From: Desulfarculales bacterium UBA696
Lineage (GTDB): Bacteria > Desulfobacterota > Syntrophobacteria > Syntrophobacterales > Syntrophobacteraceae
DNA: 64,000 nucleotides
Assembly: GCA_002298995.1 (NCBI GenBank)
Contig: DBMO01000046.1
Coordinates: 13,681 to 77,680, forward strand
Direction of reading: 5' to 3'
Of this stretch, positions 43,646-53,126 are shown in pieces; within the stretch, counting starts at the first letter, position 1, and every line of letters starts with the position of its first letter. Below the pieces are notes generated by a model, which was not told where the DNA came from, ran no database searches, and saw only the letters and a list, made by a program, of their open reading frames with translations. A program made the translations under genes and the position numbers.

Positions 43646-44416
43646 ATGTCTGATATACCGCCATTTCTCACCTCCACAAAATTATCTAGCGTGCCGGGCC
43701 TGGTGCATGGATTTTTTACGAGGGCCGGCGGGGTGAGCGGGCCGCCTTATGACAGCCTCAATGCGTCGTGGAGCAATGGGGATTCGGCGCAAGCGGTTTC
43801 GGAAAATCTTTCGCGGATAATGGCTGCGCTGGGACTGGAACGGCTCGTTTCAAGCCGCCAGGTTCACGGCGATGTGATCAATGTTGTTGGCGAGAGCACA
43901 CTGCGCTCTTTCAAGGCAAGGCCCCCTATTCTTCTTGCGGACCCGGGCGATGCCCTGGTGACAGGCATTTCCGATACCGGCCTTCTAATCAAGATTGCCG
44001 ACTGCCAGTCGGTATTCCTGGTTGATCCCGAAAGGCGAATGTGCGCCAACGTGCATTCGGGCTGGCGCGGGAGCGTTCAAAATGTCGCGGGAAAGACCGT
44101 GGAATACCTGCGGGAGCGGTTTAATTGCCTCCCTGGAAGGATGCTTGCCGCCGTGGGCCCGTCGCTTGGGCCTTGTTGCGCGGAATACGTGAATTTTAGA
44201 AATGAATTCCCGCCCGACTTGTGGCATTTTCAGACCCGGCCCGCCTACTTCGATTTTTGGGCAATGACGCGGCACCAGTTGGTCGAGGCCGGAATTCCCA
44301 ATGAGAATATCGATATTCTCGGGCGGTGCACTGTTTGCGAGAAGTCGACCTTTTTTTCGTACCGGGGCGAGCGCGATACAGGCAGGATGGCAGCCGTGAT
44401 CGGGTGGAAGGGTTAG
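43646..44416 (+). CDS. YfiH/RlmH-neighbour family (multicopper-oxidase-fold purine nucleosidase-like) protein
   Basis: The 256-residue protein belongs to the YfiH/DUF152/laccase-domain family, reported to act as purine nucleoside phosphorylase or adenosine deaminase and also linked to peptidoglycan precursor editing. The zinc site residues are in RQVHGDVIN (His), ADCQS (Cys) and NVHSGWRG (His). ATG at 43646 is chosen since the family's SDIPPFLTS-type start follows; its ribosome site is weak and a longer start is possible. It is followed 12 bases later by pyrK. Confidence 0.87.
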   Translation: MSDIPPFLTSTKLSSVPGLVHGFFTRAGGVSGPPYDSLNASWSNGDSAQAVSENLSRIMAALGLERLVSSRQVHGDVINVVGESTLRSFKARPPILLADPGDALVTGISDTGLLIKIADCQSVFLVDPERRMCANVHSGWRGSVQNVAGKTVEYLRERFNCLPGRMLAAVGPSLGPCCAEYVNFRNEFPPDLWHFQTRPAYFDFWAMTRHQLVEAGIPNENIDILGRCTVCEKSTFFSYRGERDTGRMAAVIGWKG

Positions 44417-44428
44417 GCTGGGAGCCAA

Positions 44429-45298
44429 GTGGAAAAAGTCCTCGAAACAGCGCGCATAATCTGCCGGGAGAGCCTGGCGCCTCTGATTGTCCGCCTTCGC
44501 CTGCACTCCCCCGGGATCAGCGCGGCGGCACGGGCCGGGCAGTTCGTGATGCTCAAGGTCCGGGAAGGAATCGATCCCCTTCTTCGACGCCCTTTTTCAT
44601 TCCACCGAATCCACCCCGATAAGGGGGAGATAGAGGTTCTTTTCAGGATCGCGGGGCGTGGGACCCTTGCACTTTCCAAGCTTGGCCCGGGAGATCCGGT
44701 CAGCCTCATCGGACCTCTTGGCAACGGGTTCGAACTTCCACTCGACCGAACCACCCAGATTGCCTTCATTGCCGGAGGGATCGGGATCGCACCGCTCGGG
44801 GAGCTGATTGCACAGGCACTCTCCGGCCCCGGCCAGACTCAGAAAGCGCACCTTTTCTACGGCGCCCGGTCGGCATCCGAGCTACTTCCCGAAGATATTG
44901 TGAGCCAATTCGGGTTGCGCGTCCACTTTGCAACCGATGACGGCAGCTTCGGCTACAAGGGACGTGTGACAAAGCTCTTCGAGGAGTTCACCGCTCGGGC
45001 GGATGAGGATTTCAGGCCGGCCGAGGTCTACTCCTGCGGGCCTCTTGCCATGCAGTACCATGTAGCCAAATGGGCGCTTGAAAATGACGCCCTGTCCCAG
45101 CTTTCACTCGAATCGCTCATGGGCTGCGGAATAGGAGCCTGCCTCGGGTGCGCCCTGCCCGCCGCTGATTGCGGACCGGGAGACGATCAGCGCTTCGTCC
45201 ATGTCTGTGAAGATGGCCCAATATTTTCCGCGGGATCGATAAAATGGAACCAAATCCTGATCCAACAATCGCCGCCCCCGACCTATCTGTTCAGTTAG
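44429..45298 (+). CDS. pyrK: Dihydroorotate dehydrogenase electron-transfer subunit
   Basis: The 289-residue protein has a ferredoxin-reductase-like FAD domain (LLRRPFSFHRI), an NAD-binding part (IAGGIGIAPLGELI) and a C-terminal [2Fe-2S] cluster site with MGCGIGACLGCALP plus a later HVCEDGP Cys. It passes electrons from dihydroorotate to NAD+. The start is GTG after GGAG. It overlaps pyrD by 55 bases. Confidence 0.93.
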   Translation: MEKVLETARIICRESLAPLIVRLRLHSPGISAAARAGQFVMLKVREGIDPLLRRPFSFHRIHPDKGEIEVLFRIAGRGTLALSKLGPGDPVSLIGPLGNGFELPLDRTTQIAFIAGGIGIAPLGELIAQALSGPGQTQKAHLFYGARSASELLPEDIVSQFGLRVHFATDDGSFGYKGRVTKLFEEFTARADEDFRPAEVYSCGPLAMQYHVAKWALENDALSQLSLESLMGCGIGACLGCALPAADCGPGDDQRFVHVCEDGPIFSAGSIKWNQILIQQSPPPTYLFS

Positions 45299-46233
45299 GG
45301 CCGCTGCACCTGAAAAACCCCGTCATGACCGCCTCGGGCACCTTCGGGTACGGCGAGGAGTATGCCTCGCTGACAGATCTCGGCAAGCTCGGGGCGCTGG
45401 TCGTCAAGGGAATATCGCTTTTACCGCGAGCCGGAAACCCGCCGCCACGGATCGTTGAAACCCCAGCTGGGATGATCAACGCCATCGGCCTTGAAAATGT
45501 CGGGGTCGAGGTCTTTCTCTCGGTTAAGCTGCCCTACCTGTGCGGCCTGGATGTGCCGGTGATCGCCAATATCTTCGGAAACACAATCGAGGAATACGCG
45601 GGACTGGCCGAGCGCCTGGACGGAGCGCCAGGCCTTACAGCCATGGAAATAAACGTAAGCTGTCCCAATGTGAAAGAAGGCGGGATGGTTTTCGGCACCG
45701 ACCCGGCGATGACTGCAAAGGTAGTCGAGGCTGTCCGGCGCAAAACGTCGCTTCCGCTCATCACCAAGCTCACCCCGAATGTCACCTCGATCGCCGAAAT
45801 TGCCCGAGCCGCGGAAGGCGCCGGAAGCGATATACTATCGTGCATAAACACTGTTGCCGCAATGGCCGTGGATGTTTATTCGAAGCGACCTCGCCTGGCA
45901 AATATTTTCGGGGGCCTCTCCGGCCCCGCCATCCGGCCCATCGCCCTGCGGTGCGTATACGAGGTGACCAGGGCGGTAAAATGCCCCGTCATCGGAATCG
46001 GCGGCATCGCGAGCGCGGCCGATGCCCTGGAATTTATGCTGATCGGAGCACGAGCAGTCCAGGTGGGAACAGCCAATTTCGTGGACCCAACCATAACAGC
46101 TGAGATAATCGAGGGAATCAGGTTGTTTTTGGAAGCTGAAAAAATTGCTGCCCTATCCGATTTTATCGGCACACTGGACACAAGCTGCCTCTTTCCTTTT
46201 GCCGAGGACGCCTGCGGTTCGATAGAAATTTAG
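45244..46233 (+). CDS. pyrD: Dihydroorotate dehydrogenase, class 1B
   Basis: The 329-residue FMN TIM-barrel enzyme oxidises dihydroorotate to orotate in pyrimidine synthesis. NVSCPNVKEGG carries the catalytic Cys of class 1; GIGGIASAADALEFMLIGA and VQVGTANF bind FMN phosphate. Pairing with PyrK marks class 1B. It starts inside the end of pyrK, so the two are co-translated. Confidence 0.95.
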   Translation: MEPNPDPTIAAPDLSVQLGPLHLKNPVMTASGTFGYGEEYASLTDLGKLGALVVKGISLLPRAGNPPPRIVETPAGMINAIGLENVGVEVFLSVKLPYLCGLDVPVIANIFGNTIEEYAGLAERLDGAPGLTAMEINVSCPNVKEGGMVFGTDPAMTAKVVEAVRRKTSLPLITKLTPNVTSIAEIARAAEGAGSDILSCINTVAAMAVDVYSKRPRLANIFGGLSGPAIRPIALRCVYEVTRAVKCPVIGIGGIASAADALEFMLIGARAVQVGTANFVDPTITAEIIEGIRLFLEAEKIAALSDFIGTLDTSCLFPFAEDACGSIEI

Positions 46234-46289
46234 CCGGCTGGAAAGCGTGGCGGCAAATCATGGGTTGAGCTGCCTTCGAGGCATTCACC

Positions 46290-46886
46290 TCAGCGGACAA
46301 AATCCCTTCCCGCTTTCCGGCACTCATCAAGGGCCGCGGGATGGTGCAAAATGGCCCCCTTTTCGTCTATTTCCCTGAAGCAAAGCTCCCCGGCCCAGGC
46401 GATATCCAGGGCGTCGAAGAAGTATTTCGCAGTGAGGATGGAGCATTCAAAGAGACGCTTTCCGCGGGTGGCCCCTGCGCCAAGAAGAAATCCCTTCCTG
46501 CCGAGGACGAATCGTTGACCTTGAGCTGGGGCGGCAAATCCCGCTCCCTTTTTTATCAGCTCGCGCCGCATATAAGGTGCTTGTGAGCGGTCCACGAGCA
46601 GCTTCAACTGTCCGGGCAGTCCATAAAAGTAGATTGGACTGGCCATGACGACCCGATCCGCGGAATCGAGCAGTGGATAGACTTTTTCCATATCGTCTTT
46701 CTGCACGCAGCGGCCCGCTTCGTCGCAGTGACCACACCCAAGGCAGCCCGAGATATCGAGGTCCCTCACGTATATCCGCTCCGTCCGGACTTCCGCCGAG
46801 GAGGATGCCCCCTCGATGAACGCATCGGCCATCAGGTCGGTATTGCCCTTTTTACGTGGGGAGCCGTATATGGCGACTAACAGCAT
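46290..46886 (-). CDS. Iron-sulfur flavoprotein / NADPH-dependent FMN reductase family
   Basis: The 198-residue protein is flavodoxin-like: YGSPRKKGNTDLM binds FMN phosphate and MASPIYFYGLPGQLKLLVDR is typical of the family. SGCLGCGHCDEAGRC gives four Cys for a [4Fe-4S] cluster, as in methanogen-type iron-sulfur flavoproteins. These act in electron transfer, often against oxygen or peroxide. It converges on pyrD. Confidence 0.9.
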   Translation of the reverse strand: MLLVAIYGSPRKKGNTDLMADAFIEGASSSAEVRTERIYVRDLDISGCLGCGHCDEAGRCVQKDDMEKVYPLLDSADRVVMASPIYFYGLPGQLKLLVDRSQAPYMRRELIKKGAGFAAPAQGQRFVLGRKGFLLGAGATRGKRLFECSILTAKYFFDALDIAWAGELCFREIDEKGAILHHPAALDECRKAGRDFVR

Positions 46887-47078
46887 TGTGGCGCTCCTGC
46901 GAAACCGTGCAATTTTGTTCGAGAATCCCCTGCCGTATTGAACCGAACGGCTTTACAGGGGAATGTATCTCTGCTACTTTGAATTGGGCCTCGGCATGGG
47001 ATTTCCGGCCAAATTCCCGTCAAAAAAGCGATCTTCACAAACTGGACCCCTTGTACTCGTTTTTCAAGGAGTAGAGTC

Positions 47079-47492
47079 ATGCCTGACTGCATCTTCTGCC
47101 AGATTATAAAAGGCCAACTCCCCTGCGCAAAGATTTATGAAGATGAACGCGTGATAAGCTTTCTAGATATAAATCCGGTCAACCCTGGACATACCCTCGT
47201 CATCCCCAAGGCACATTATAAAACTATTTTCGAACTCCCGGAGGAAGAACTGACCGCGTGCATGAAGGTTGCCCAAAAACTTGCCAGGGCCGTTTTCAAG
47301 GCAACCGATGCCGCCGGCCTCAATTTCATCCAGAATAACCTCAGGCCCGCGGGGCAGCACGTAGATCATATTCATTTCCACCTGATTCCGCGCTACCCGC
47401 AAGATAATTTTTTTACTTCATGGCCCGGAAAACCCTATCAACAAGGCGAGCTGGAAAAAATCGCAAAGATGATCACCGCGTGCTGCAAGTAG
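47079..47492 (+). CDS. HIT-family nucleotide hydrolase (HinT-like)
   Basis: The 137-residue protein has CIFCQIIKGQLP at the start with zinc-type Cys, GHTLVIPKAHY, and the histidine triad HVDHIHFHLIP. It hydrolyses AMP-linked phosphoramidates in the HINT branch. AAGGAG precedes the ATG. A terminator follows at about 100 bases. Confidence 0.93.
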   Translation: MPDCIFCQIIKGQLPCAKIYEDERVISFLDINPVNPGHTLVIPKAHYKTIFELPEEELTACMKVAQKLARAVFKATDAAGLNFIQNNLRPAGQHVDHIHFHLIPRYPQDNFFTSWPGKPYQQGELEKIAKMITACCK

Positions 47493-47586
47493 TTCGCAAC
47501 TGAACCGCGCCGGCGTCTTTTATTCATTTCACCAAAAACCGCACCGAGGCGCTGTTTGGCTAGGTTGGGGAGTTTTCACCGATTTG

Positions 47587-47611
47587 AGGCGGGCGACGTC
47601 CGCCTTTTTTT
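47587..47611 (+). terminator. Terminator of the HIT gene
   Basis: AGGCGG pairs with CCGCCT around GCGACGT and is followed by seven T. Confidence 0.85.
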
Positions 47612-47777
47612 ATTAGGCTTGCGGAAGGGACAAACGAAGGGGAGCAACTTACAGCCGCAATCCGGAGACCGCGCCGAAGAGGCTCCCGCTACCACATCGA
47701 ACGTAATGAAGATACTCGTGCCAGTACTGTCTTTCATAAATGCAATGATTGATATATTCCATGTGGATCGAAGACAC

Positions 47778-47815
47778 CGTAGGGTGGGCACGATGAAGCC
47801 CGTGCCCACCCTACA
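47778..47815. repeat. REP-like palindrome
   Basis: GTAGGGTGGGCAC and GTGCCCACCCTAC are perfect 13-bp arms around a 10-base loop. Similar GTAGGGTGGGCAC palindromes are common in many bacterial genomes. Its core differs from the 43203 element. Confidence 0.75.
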
Positions 47816-47918
47816 GTTCGATACCGTCATCGAATTTATGAAATCGACCACTAAGTTGGTGACAGGATTACACCACCATCGAAGTTCGCCAACAGTAACA
47901 GGTTAGCAGCGGGTCCGG

Positions 47919-48101
47919 CTATCTTGCCGGGGATCCCGCGAATACTTTTTGGTTCAGATTTCCGGAACCCGGGCCGCCACAGTCAGGAGTATAGCAGGTG
48001 ACGTCAACGAATTCGCATTTTTGATTGCACGAAGGGCAGGTCACGGGAGGGGCCTCGGTTTTCAGCGTGTTACCGCAACTATTACATTTCCAGGCAGGCA
48101 T
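47919..48101 (-). CDS. Rubredoxin-like zinc-ribbon protein
   Basis: The 60-residue protein has KCNSCGNTL and CPSCNQKC, a zinc-ribbon/rubredoxin-like pair, followed by FVDVTCYTPDCGG with two more Cys. The pattern is common in Desulfobacterota small redox proteins. Iron or zinc cannot be distinguished. A good ribosome site (AAAGGAGAAAGCC) precedes the ATG. Confidence 0.85.
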   Translation of the reverse strand: MPAWKCNSCGNTLKTEAPPVTCPSCNQKCEFVDVTCYTPDCGGPGSGNLNQKVFAGSPAR

Positions 48102-48266
48102 GGCTTTCTCCTTTCTCTATCTGGGCGGTTGCCGATAAATTACTCGCCACACTTGATGTCGGGGTCTTCCTTATCCCTTATCTTGTATGGAGCTATAGTT
48201 TAACAATTAACGGCTTTTGATGCCAGATATCGAGGCGTTATTTCTATTTGTGTGAAATGTTTATCG

Positions 48267-48285
48267 TACGACAATGCTTGTCGTA
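48267..48285. promoter_or_regulatory. Palindromic operator candidate upstream of the M48 protease
   Basis: TACGACAA and TTGTCGTA are perfect 8-bp arms around TGC, 70 bases before the protease start, in AT-rich sequence. Confidence 0.4.
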
Positions 48286-48353
48286 ATTGAGCAAATTTGC
48301 ACGGTTTGATATTTAAACCGCGATTTTGCAAATAGCGATGGCTTGAGGTAGGT

Positions 48354-49658
48354 ATGATCGAATTCAACACTTTTCTCTTCGTTTTTCTCGTTGTTTTCAT
48401 AGGACAAAGCATATTTTCGACTTGGCTGGACCGAATCAACATTGGTTATGCCCAGAAAAACCCGGGCAAGGTTCCTCAGGGATTCGAAGAATTTCTGGAT
48501 GCGGAAAAGCTGGCCCGGATGGGCGCCTATACCGCGCGGAAAGGACGGCTGGGAATCATCGGGGAAATCGTCTCCAGCGTGGTTCTGCTGGTGATTCTCC
48601 TCTCCGGAATTCTTCCAGCGGTCGCCGCCGGGCTGGCAGGTCTTGGACCGACTTCGATCCTCGCCGGCCTTATATTCTTTTTCATCCCCGGTTCAATTCA
48701 ATTCCTGGCTGAGCTTCCCTTCGGCTACTACAATACCTTCGTCATCGAAGAAGAATTCGGGTTCAACCGATCCACTTTGAAACTGTGGATAATTGACCAC
48801 ATCAAGAGCGGCATCATCGGGACCGTTCTTTTTGCCGCGCTTTTTTCCATCCTGATGCTGCTGATAAGGTACTCTCCCCTTCACTGGTGGTTCTGGGGCT
48901 TTCTGATCGTTTCAGCTGTGCAGGTCCTTTTGGCCGTTCTTTTCCCGGTTGTGATCGCGCCTCTTTTCAACAAATTCGAGCCGGTAAAGGACGAAGAGCT
49001 TTCTCGGAAGATCATGAGCTTGATGGACGAGAACGGGATCAGGGTTAAGAAGGTGCTGCAGATGAATGCAGGCGTTCGCAGCCGCCACACAAACGCCTAT
49101 TTTACCGGAATTGGGAAGACGAAACAGATCGTGCTCTATGACACGCTCATTGAATCGCACAGTCACGATGAAATACTTTCCGTGCTCGCGCACGAGGCAG
49201 GCCATTTTCGAAAGAAACATGTCTTGAAGCAGCTAGCGGTTTTCTCCCTGTTCCTGCTTGCCGCCTTCTACATCACGTGGCTTTTTGTCCGGTGGCCCCT
49301 CCCCTACAACACGTTCGGGTTCTCCACCATTTTGCCCTACGCGGGGCTTTTCCTGGCGGGGATTGTCTGGCAGAAGGCCGGCTTCTTCCTCCAACCGTTC
49401 TATATGAGCATATCGAGAAGGTTCGAGGAGCAGGCGGACACTTATGCTGTAAACATGCTCCGCACCGCCTCGCCGCTCGTTACGGCCATGAAGAGGCTCT
49501 CGGCCGACAACCTCTCCAACCTAAATCCGCATCCGCTCTATGCGTGGTTCCACTACTCGCATCCTCCCATCCTCAAGAGGTTGAATCAACTTGAAGAAGC
49601 ACAAAGAAAACTTGGCGAGCGCGGTACGGACCAAACCAGGAGGGCTGCCGGTTCATGA
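48354..49658 (+). CDS. M48-family integral membrane protease (Ste24/CAAX-type)
   Basis: The 434-residue protein has about seven spans and the zinc motif LAHEAGHFRKKH with the third ligand in EEQADTYA. Length and the N-terminal M48_N-like region match Ste24/FACE-1-type proteases, which in bacteria act in envelope protein quality control. The TGA overlaps the ATG of the DUF554 gene. Confidence 0.92.
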   Translation: MIEFNTFLFVFLVVFIGQSIFSTWLDRINIGYAQKNPGKVPQGFEEFLDAEKLARMGAYTARKGRLGIIGEIVSSVVLLVILLSGILPAVAAGLAGLGPTSILAGLIFFFIPGSIQFLAELPFGYYNTFVIEEEFGFNRSTLKLWIIDHIKSGIIGTVLFAALFSILMLLIRYSPLHWWFWGFLIVSAVQVLLAVLFPVVIAPLFNKFEPVKDEELSRKIMSLMDENGIRVKKVLQMNAGVRSRHTNAYFTGIGKTKQIVLYDTLIESHSHDEILSVLAHEAGHFRKKHVLKQLAVFSLFLLAAFYITWLFVRWPLPYNTFGFSTILPYAGLFLAGIVWQKAGFFLQPFYMSISRRFEEQADTYAVNMLRTASPLVTAMKRLSADNLSNLNPHPLYAWFHYSHPPILKRLNQLEEAQRKLGERGTDQTRRAAGS

Positions 49659-50356
49659 CGGGTACTTTCATAAACACCGGGGCGATTGTGGCGGGGAGCG
49701 TTCTTGGCGCCCTTGCCGGATCGAGGCTGCCCGGCAGAATGCGCCAGAGCGTGCTCTACGGCCTCGGGCTGGTAACACTTCTGATCGGCTTTCAGATGGC
49801 GATGAAGGCGCAGAACATCCTCGTCGTGCTTGGGGCCATACTGCTCGGAGTGGTTATTGGAGAAGCGCTGCAAATAGAAGACCGGGTGCAAAGTCTTGGC
49901 GAGTTTTTTCAGGAAAAGCTCTCGCGCGGGACAGGGCAGCAGTCGTTTGCAGAAGGCTTTGTGACCGCCAGCCTGGTCTTTTGTGTCGGACCCATGGCAA
50001 TCCTTGGATCGATCTCAGACGGTCTCTCGGGGGACTATCGGCTGCTCTCGATAAAATCGGTGCTCGACGGCTTTGCCTCGATGGCCTTTGCGGCGAGCCT
50101 TGGGTGGGGCGTGCTGCTCTCGGCCCTGGTAGTTTTCGCATACCAGGGAGCAATAACGATCTTTGCGGGGGCCGTTTCGGAAATTCTGACCGAGCCGATG
50201 ATAGCCGAGATGACAGCGACCGGCGGGGTGATGATCATCGCGATTGGAATCAATCTTCTCGATATAAAGCAGTTGCGGCTTGCCAACTACATCCCGGCAA
50301 TTTTTATAGCCCCGGTCATAGAGGCACTCATTCCTGCCGTTAAGGCGCTGCTTTAG
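49655..50356 (+). CDS. DUF554 membrane protein
   Basis: The 233-residue protein has about seven hydrophobic spans and family-typical GTFINTGAIVAGSVLGALAG and VTASLVFCVGPMAILGSISDGL. Function unknown; a transport role is suspected for the family. It is coupled to the M48 protease by an ATGA overlap. Confidence 0.92.
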   Translation: MTGTFINTGAIVAGSVLGALAGSRLPGRMRQSVLYGLGLVTLLIGFQMAMKAQNILVVLGAILLGVVIGEALQIEDRVQSLGEFFQEKLSRGTGQQSFAEGFVTASLVFCVGPMAILGSISDGLSGDYRLLSIKSVLDGFASMAFAASLGWGVLLSALVVFAYQGAITIFAGAVSEILTEPMIAEMTATGGVMIIAIGINLLDIKQLRLANYIPAIFIAPVIEALIPAVKALL

Positions 50357-50507
50357 ACAGGATCCGCAATTGGATTCGGAGCTGTACCAGGCTTATCCCG
50401 GTTATCCCGCCTCTACTTACACACCGCAAAGCACCGGCCGCGCCAGCCCACGGTTGACACAAGTGGCCAAAAATGCTTTATATTGTGGTTTCGCACAATA
50501 CCGGCGG

Positions 50508-50594
50508 GCGAGAGTGGCGAAAATGGTAGACGCACTGGACTTAGGATCCAGCCCTGGCAACAGGATGGGGGTTCAAATCCCCCCTCTCGCACCA
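50508..50594 (+). tRNA. tRNA-Leu (anticodon UAG)
   Basis: The acceptor stem GCGAGAG/CTCTCGC, anticodon loop CTTAGGA with TAG, a long variable arm (CCCTGGCAACAGGATGG region) and T-loop GGTTCAAATC make a class II tRNA. CCA is encoded. Confidence 0.96.
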
Positions 50595-50652
50595 GAGAAA
50601 TTGCGCCTATTTCGGCTAGTAAATACCATCTCATCAGAAAGGTGATATCAGA

Positions 50653-52026
50653 GTGGATATGAATGTTTCAGTAACCGACGTCAATCCCGGTCAAAAAAAG
50701 ATCCGTGTCGAAATACCTGCCTCCAGGGTCCGGGAAGAATTCGAGGGAAAGTATCGCGATCTCGCGAAAAGTGTAAAGATAAAGGGCTTCAGGCCTGGCA
50801 AGGTGCCAAAGTCCATTATTCAGTCATACTATGCGAAGGCGGTCGAGCACGAGGTTTCCACCAAGTTCATCGATGAAACCTTTCCCGAGGCCCTGAAGGA
50901 AACCGAGATCAAACCGCTCACCCAGGCCGACGTGAGTGAATCCAACTTCGAAGACGACGGTTCTTTTTCCTATACCGCGCTGGTGGATATCAGCCCGCCC
51001 TTCGAGCTGCCGGAATACAAGGGCCTGAAGCTCTATAAAACTCCAGTCGAAGTGCCGGAGGAGCAGGTCGAGGCAGAGATCGAGCAGATCAGGCAGGGAC
51101 ACGCGCAGCTCAAGGCAGTCGAGTCAGACCGGCCGATCCGCGACGCGGACATGGCGGTGGTCGATTTTACACCAATGGTTGAGGGGAAGGTTTTCGAGAA
51201 GGGCAAGACCCAGGATTTCATGATCGAGATTGGCAAGGGAAGCCTGCACCCCGATTTTGATAAGCATCTCCTGGGGCATCGCCGTGGAGAGAGCTTCTCG
51301 TTCGAACTCGACTACCCCGCCGAGACCCCCACGAAGGAAATCGCCGGGAAACGCGTCCATTTCGAGGTGACGGTAAAAGAGCTGAAAGAAAAGGAACTCC
51401 CGGAACTAAATGATGAGTTCGCACAGTCCATTGCGGGTTCCAAGTTCGATACGCTCGAAGATCTGAAAGAAGAGATCCGAAAGCAGATGCGGGAGCGCGA
51501 GGAGCAAAGGATATCGCACGAGCTGAGCAATATGATTACCGATAAGCTCGTCCGCCGGGCGCGGTTCGATGTGACGCCCAGGGTAATCGAGGCGGAGACC
51601 GGCAAAATGGCCGATAATTTGCGCTACCAATTCGAGCGCCAGGGACTTAAGTTTGATGCGGCGCGTTTCGATTCGCCGGAGTTTCGATCAAGCTACAAGC
51701 CCCAGGCCGAGAAGAACGTCCGTGTACGGCTGATATTGGATAAGATAGCCGAAGCGGAGAATATCAGTCTGAGTGATGAGGATAACGAGGAAATCTACCG
51801 CGAGATCGGCAGCGCTTACGGCATCGATGCCGAGAAGGTAAAGCGCGAATACGCGGACAGCTCTTTTATCGAGCAGAGCCGCGACAGGAAAATTGAAGAC
51901 AAGGTCCTGAAATTAATAGAGGCCGAGGCCGTCTACGTGGAAACGCCCGAAGAGGCGCGTGACCCCGAAGAGGCTTCAGAGCCCGAAGGCGGCGCCGAAC
52001 AGGCCGAACCCGCCAAACAGGAGTAG
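50653..52026 (+). CDS. tig: Trigger factor
   Basis: The 457-residue ribosome-bound chaperone has the ribosome-docking GFRPGKVPKSII loop near residue 45, a central FKBP-like isomerase domain (about 150-240), and a C-terminal helical domain ending in a Glu/Pro/Ala-rich acidic tail. The start is GTG at 50653, 8 bases after AGGTGAT; the ATG two codons later is the alternative. It is followed 6 bases later by clpP, the usual pairing. Confidence 0.96.
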   Translation: MDMNVSVTDVNPGQKKIRVEIPASRVREEFEGKYRDLAKSVKIKGFRPGKVPKSIIQSYYAKAVEHEVSTKFIDETFPEALKETEIKPLTQADVSESNFEDDGSFSYTALVDISPPFELPEYKGLKLYKTPVEVPEEQVEAEIEQIRQGHAQLKAVESDRPIRDADMAVVDFTPMVEGKVFEKGKTQDFMIEIGKGSLHPDFDKHLLGHRRGESFSFELDYPAETPTKEIAGKRVHFEVTVKELKEKELPELNDEFAQSIAGSKFDTLEDLKEEIRKQMREREEQRISHELSNMITDKLVRRARFDVTPRVIEAETGKMADNLRYQFERQGLKFDAARFDSPEFRSSYKPQAEKNVRVRLILDKIAEAENISLSDEDNEEIYREIGSAYGIDAEKVKREYADSSFIEQSRDRKIEDKVLKLIEAEAVYVETPEEARDPEEASEPEGGAEQAEPAKQE

Positions 52027-52032
52027 CAGACG

Positions 52033-52641
52033 ATGGGACTTATTCCTATAGTGATTGAGCAGAGCAGCCGGGGCGAGCGCGCATTCGATATATATTCGAG
52101 GCTGCTGCGAGACAGAATCGTATTTCTCGGCACCGCCATAAACGATGACGTGGCAAACGTAATTATCGCCCAGATGCTCTTTCTTGAATCGGAAGACCCG
52201 GACAAAGATATCCACTTCTATGTCAATTCGCCCGGCGGCCTGGTAACAGCCGGCCTTGCCGTCTATGACACCATGCAGTACATAAAGCCGAAAGTCTCGA
52301 CTTTGTGCATGGGACAGGCAGCGAGCATGGCCGCCATTTTGCTCGCGGCAGGCGAGAAGGGCAAGCGTTTTGCCCTGCCTCACGCACGCATAATGCTCCA
52401 CCAGCCGATGGGCGGCTTCCAGGGGCAGGCCACGGACGTGGACATCCAGGCAAAAGAGATTCTGCGCATGCGCGAGGAGCTTAATAACATCCTGGTCGAG
52501 CACACCGGCAAGCCTTTCGACCAGATCCATCGCGATACCGACCGGGATTTTTTCATGTCCGGCTCGCAAGCAAAGGATTATGGGCTGATAGACGAAGTCA
52601 TTTCCCTCAGGGGTTCGGACCGGCCGTTAAAACCCGTTTGA
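52033..52641 (+). CDS. clpP: ATP-dependent Clp protease proteolytic subunit
   Basis: The 202-residue serine peptidase has Ser98 (GQAASMAA) and His123 (MLHQPMGG), with the Asp expected near residue 172. It forms the proteolytic barrel used with ClpX or ClpA. In most bacteria tig-clpP-clpX are together; here no clpX follows. Confidence 0.97.
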   Translation: MGLIPIVIEQSSRGERAFDIYSRLLRDRIVFLGTAINDDVANVIIAQMLFLESEDPDKDIHFYVNSPGGLVTAGLAVYDTMQYIKPKVSTLCMGQAASMAAILLAAGEKGKRFALPHARIMLHQPMGGFQGQATDVDIQAKEILRMREELNNILVEHTGKPFDQIHRDTDRDFFMSGSQAKDYGLIDEVISLRGSDRPLKPV

Positions 52642-52671
52642 GCGGCCAAAATCCCTTCTTCAAAATATACA

Positions 52672-52708
52672 AATTCACCCCCGGCTCTTTCCGATCCGGG
52701 GGTGAATT
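52672..52708 (+). terminator. Hairpin after clpP
   Basis: AATTCACCCCCGG pairs perfectly with CCGGGGGTGAATT. The following sequence lacks a T-run, so it may be a weak terminator or mRNA stabiliser. Confidence 0.55.
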
Positions 52709-52745
52709 GCGTTACAGGGGCTATTGCTCAAAATGACTCAGCTTC

Positions 52746-52807
52746 GGAGCGGAACCCGTCGGTTCAATCTTGAACGTGAGCTGGTATGAATGGAGCAAAA
52801 GACAAGA
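52746..52807. repeat. Second copy (half) of the 43203 element
   Basis: GGAGCGGAACCCGTCGGTTC, then CAATCTTGAACG, GAGCTGGTAT and a later CAAAAGACAA match 43302-43373 with few changes. The left arm is missing, so it cannot form the long hairpin. Confidence 0.8.
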
Positions 52808-53126
52808 TTCAGGCGACAGGTGTCGGATTTTGCCTCCTACATGCACTCATAGATTTGAACCCTTTCACCAATCAACCAACCGGCAGAACATCCTCCTCTA
52901 CTCACTGTTTAAATTGAGGCAGCCCCATTCTGCATCAAGGCTACTCACAAAAAAAGGCCGCTATTCACGTAAAAGTGATTCTTATTACCCGTGTTTGATA
53001 GTATTAAAGGGTCAAAAACTAAGCTGACGGGAAAAAGATATCGAGCCCCTTCGGGTACAGGGCCGTGAACCTCTCCGTGCTGGGTGGCTTTCGGCTTTTT
53101 TGGGGGAAACTTGGGGCCGCGCGAGC

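Larger units (their letters stand above)
47493..47918. other. Intergenic region with terminator and palindromic element
   Basis: About 425 bases hold the terminator at 47587-47611 and the palindrome at 47778-47815. No gene with support is seen. Confidence 0.45.

Noticed and set aside
53045..53100. Possible riboswitch (c-di-GMP, glycine or similar)
   Set aside because: Sequence does not match the core motifs of the classes I could recall; kept only as a structured leader finding.
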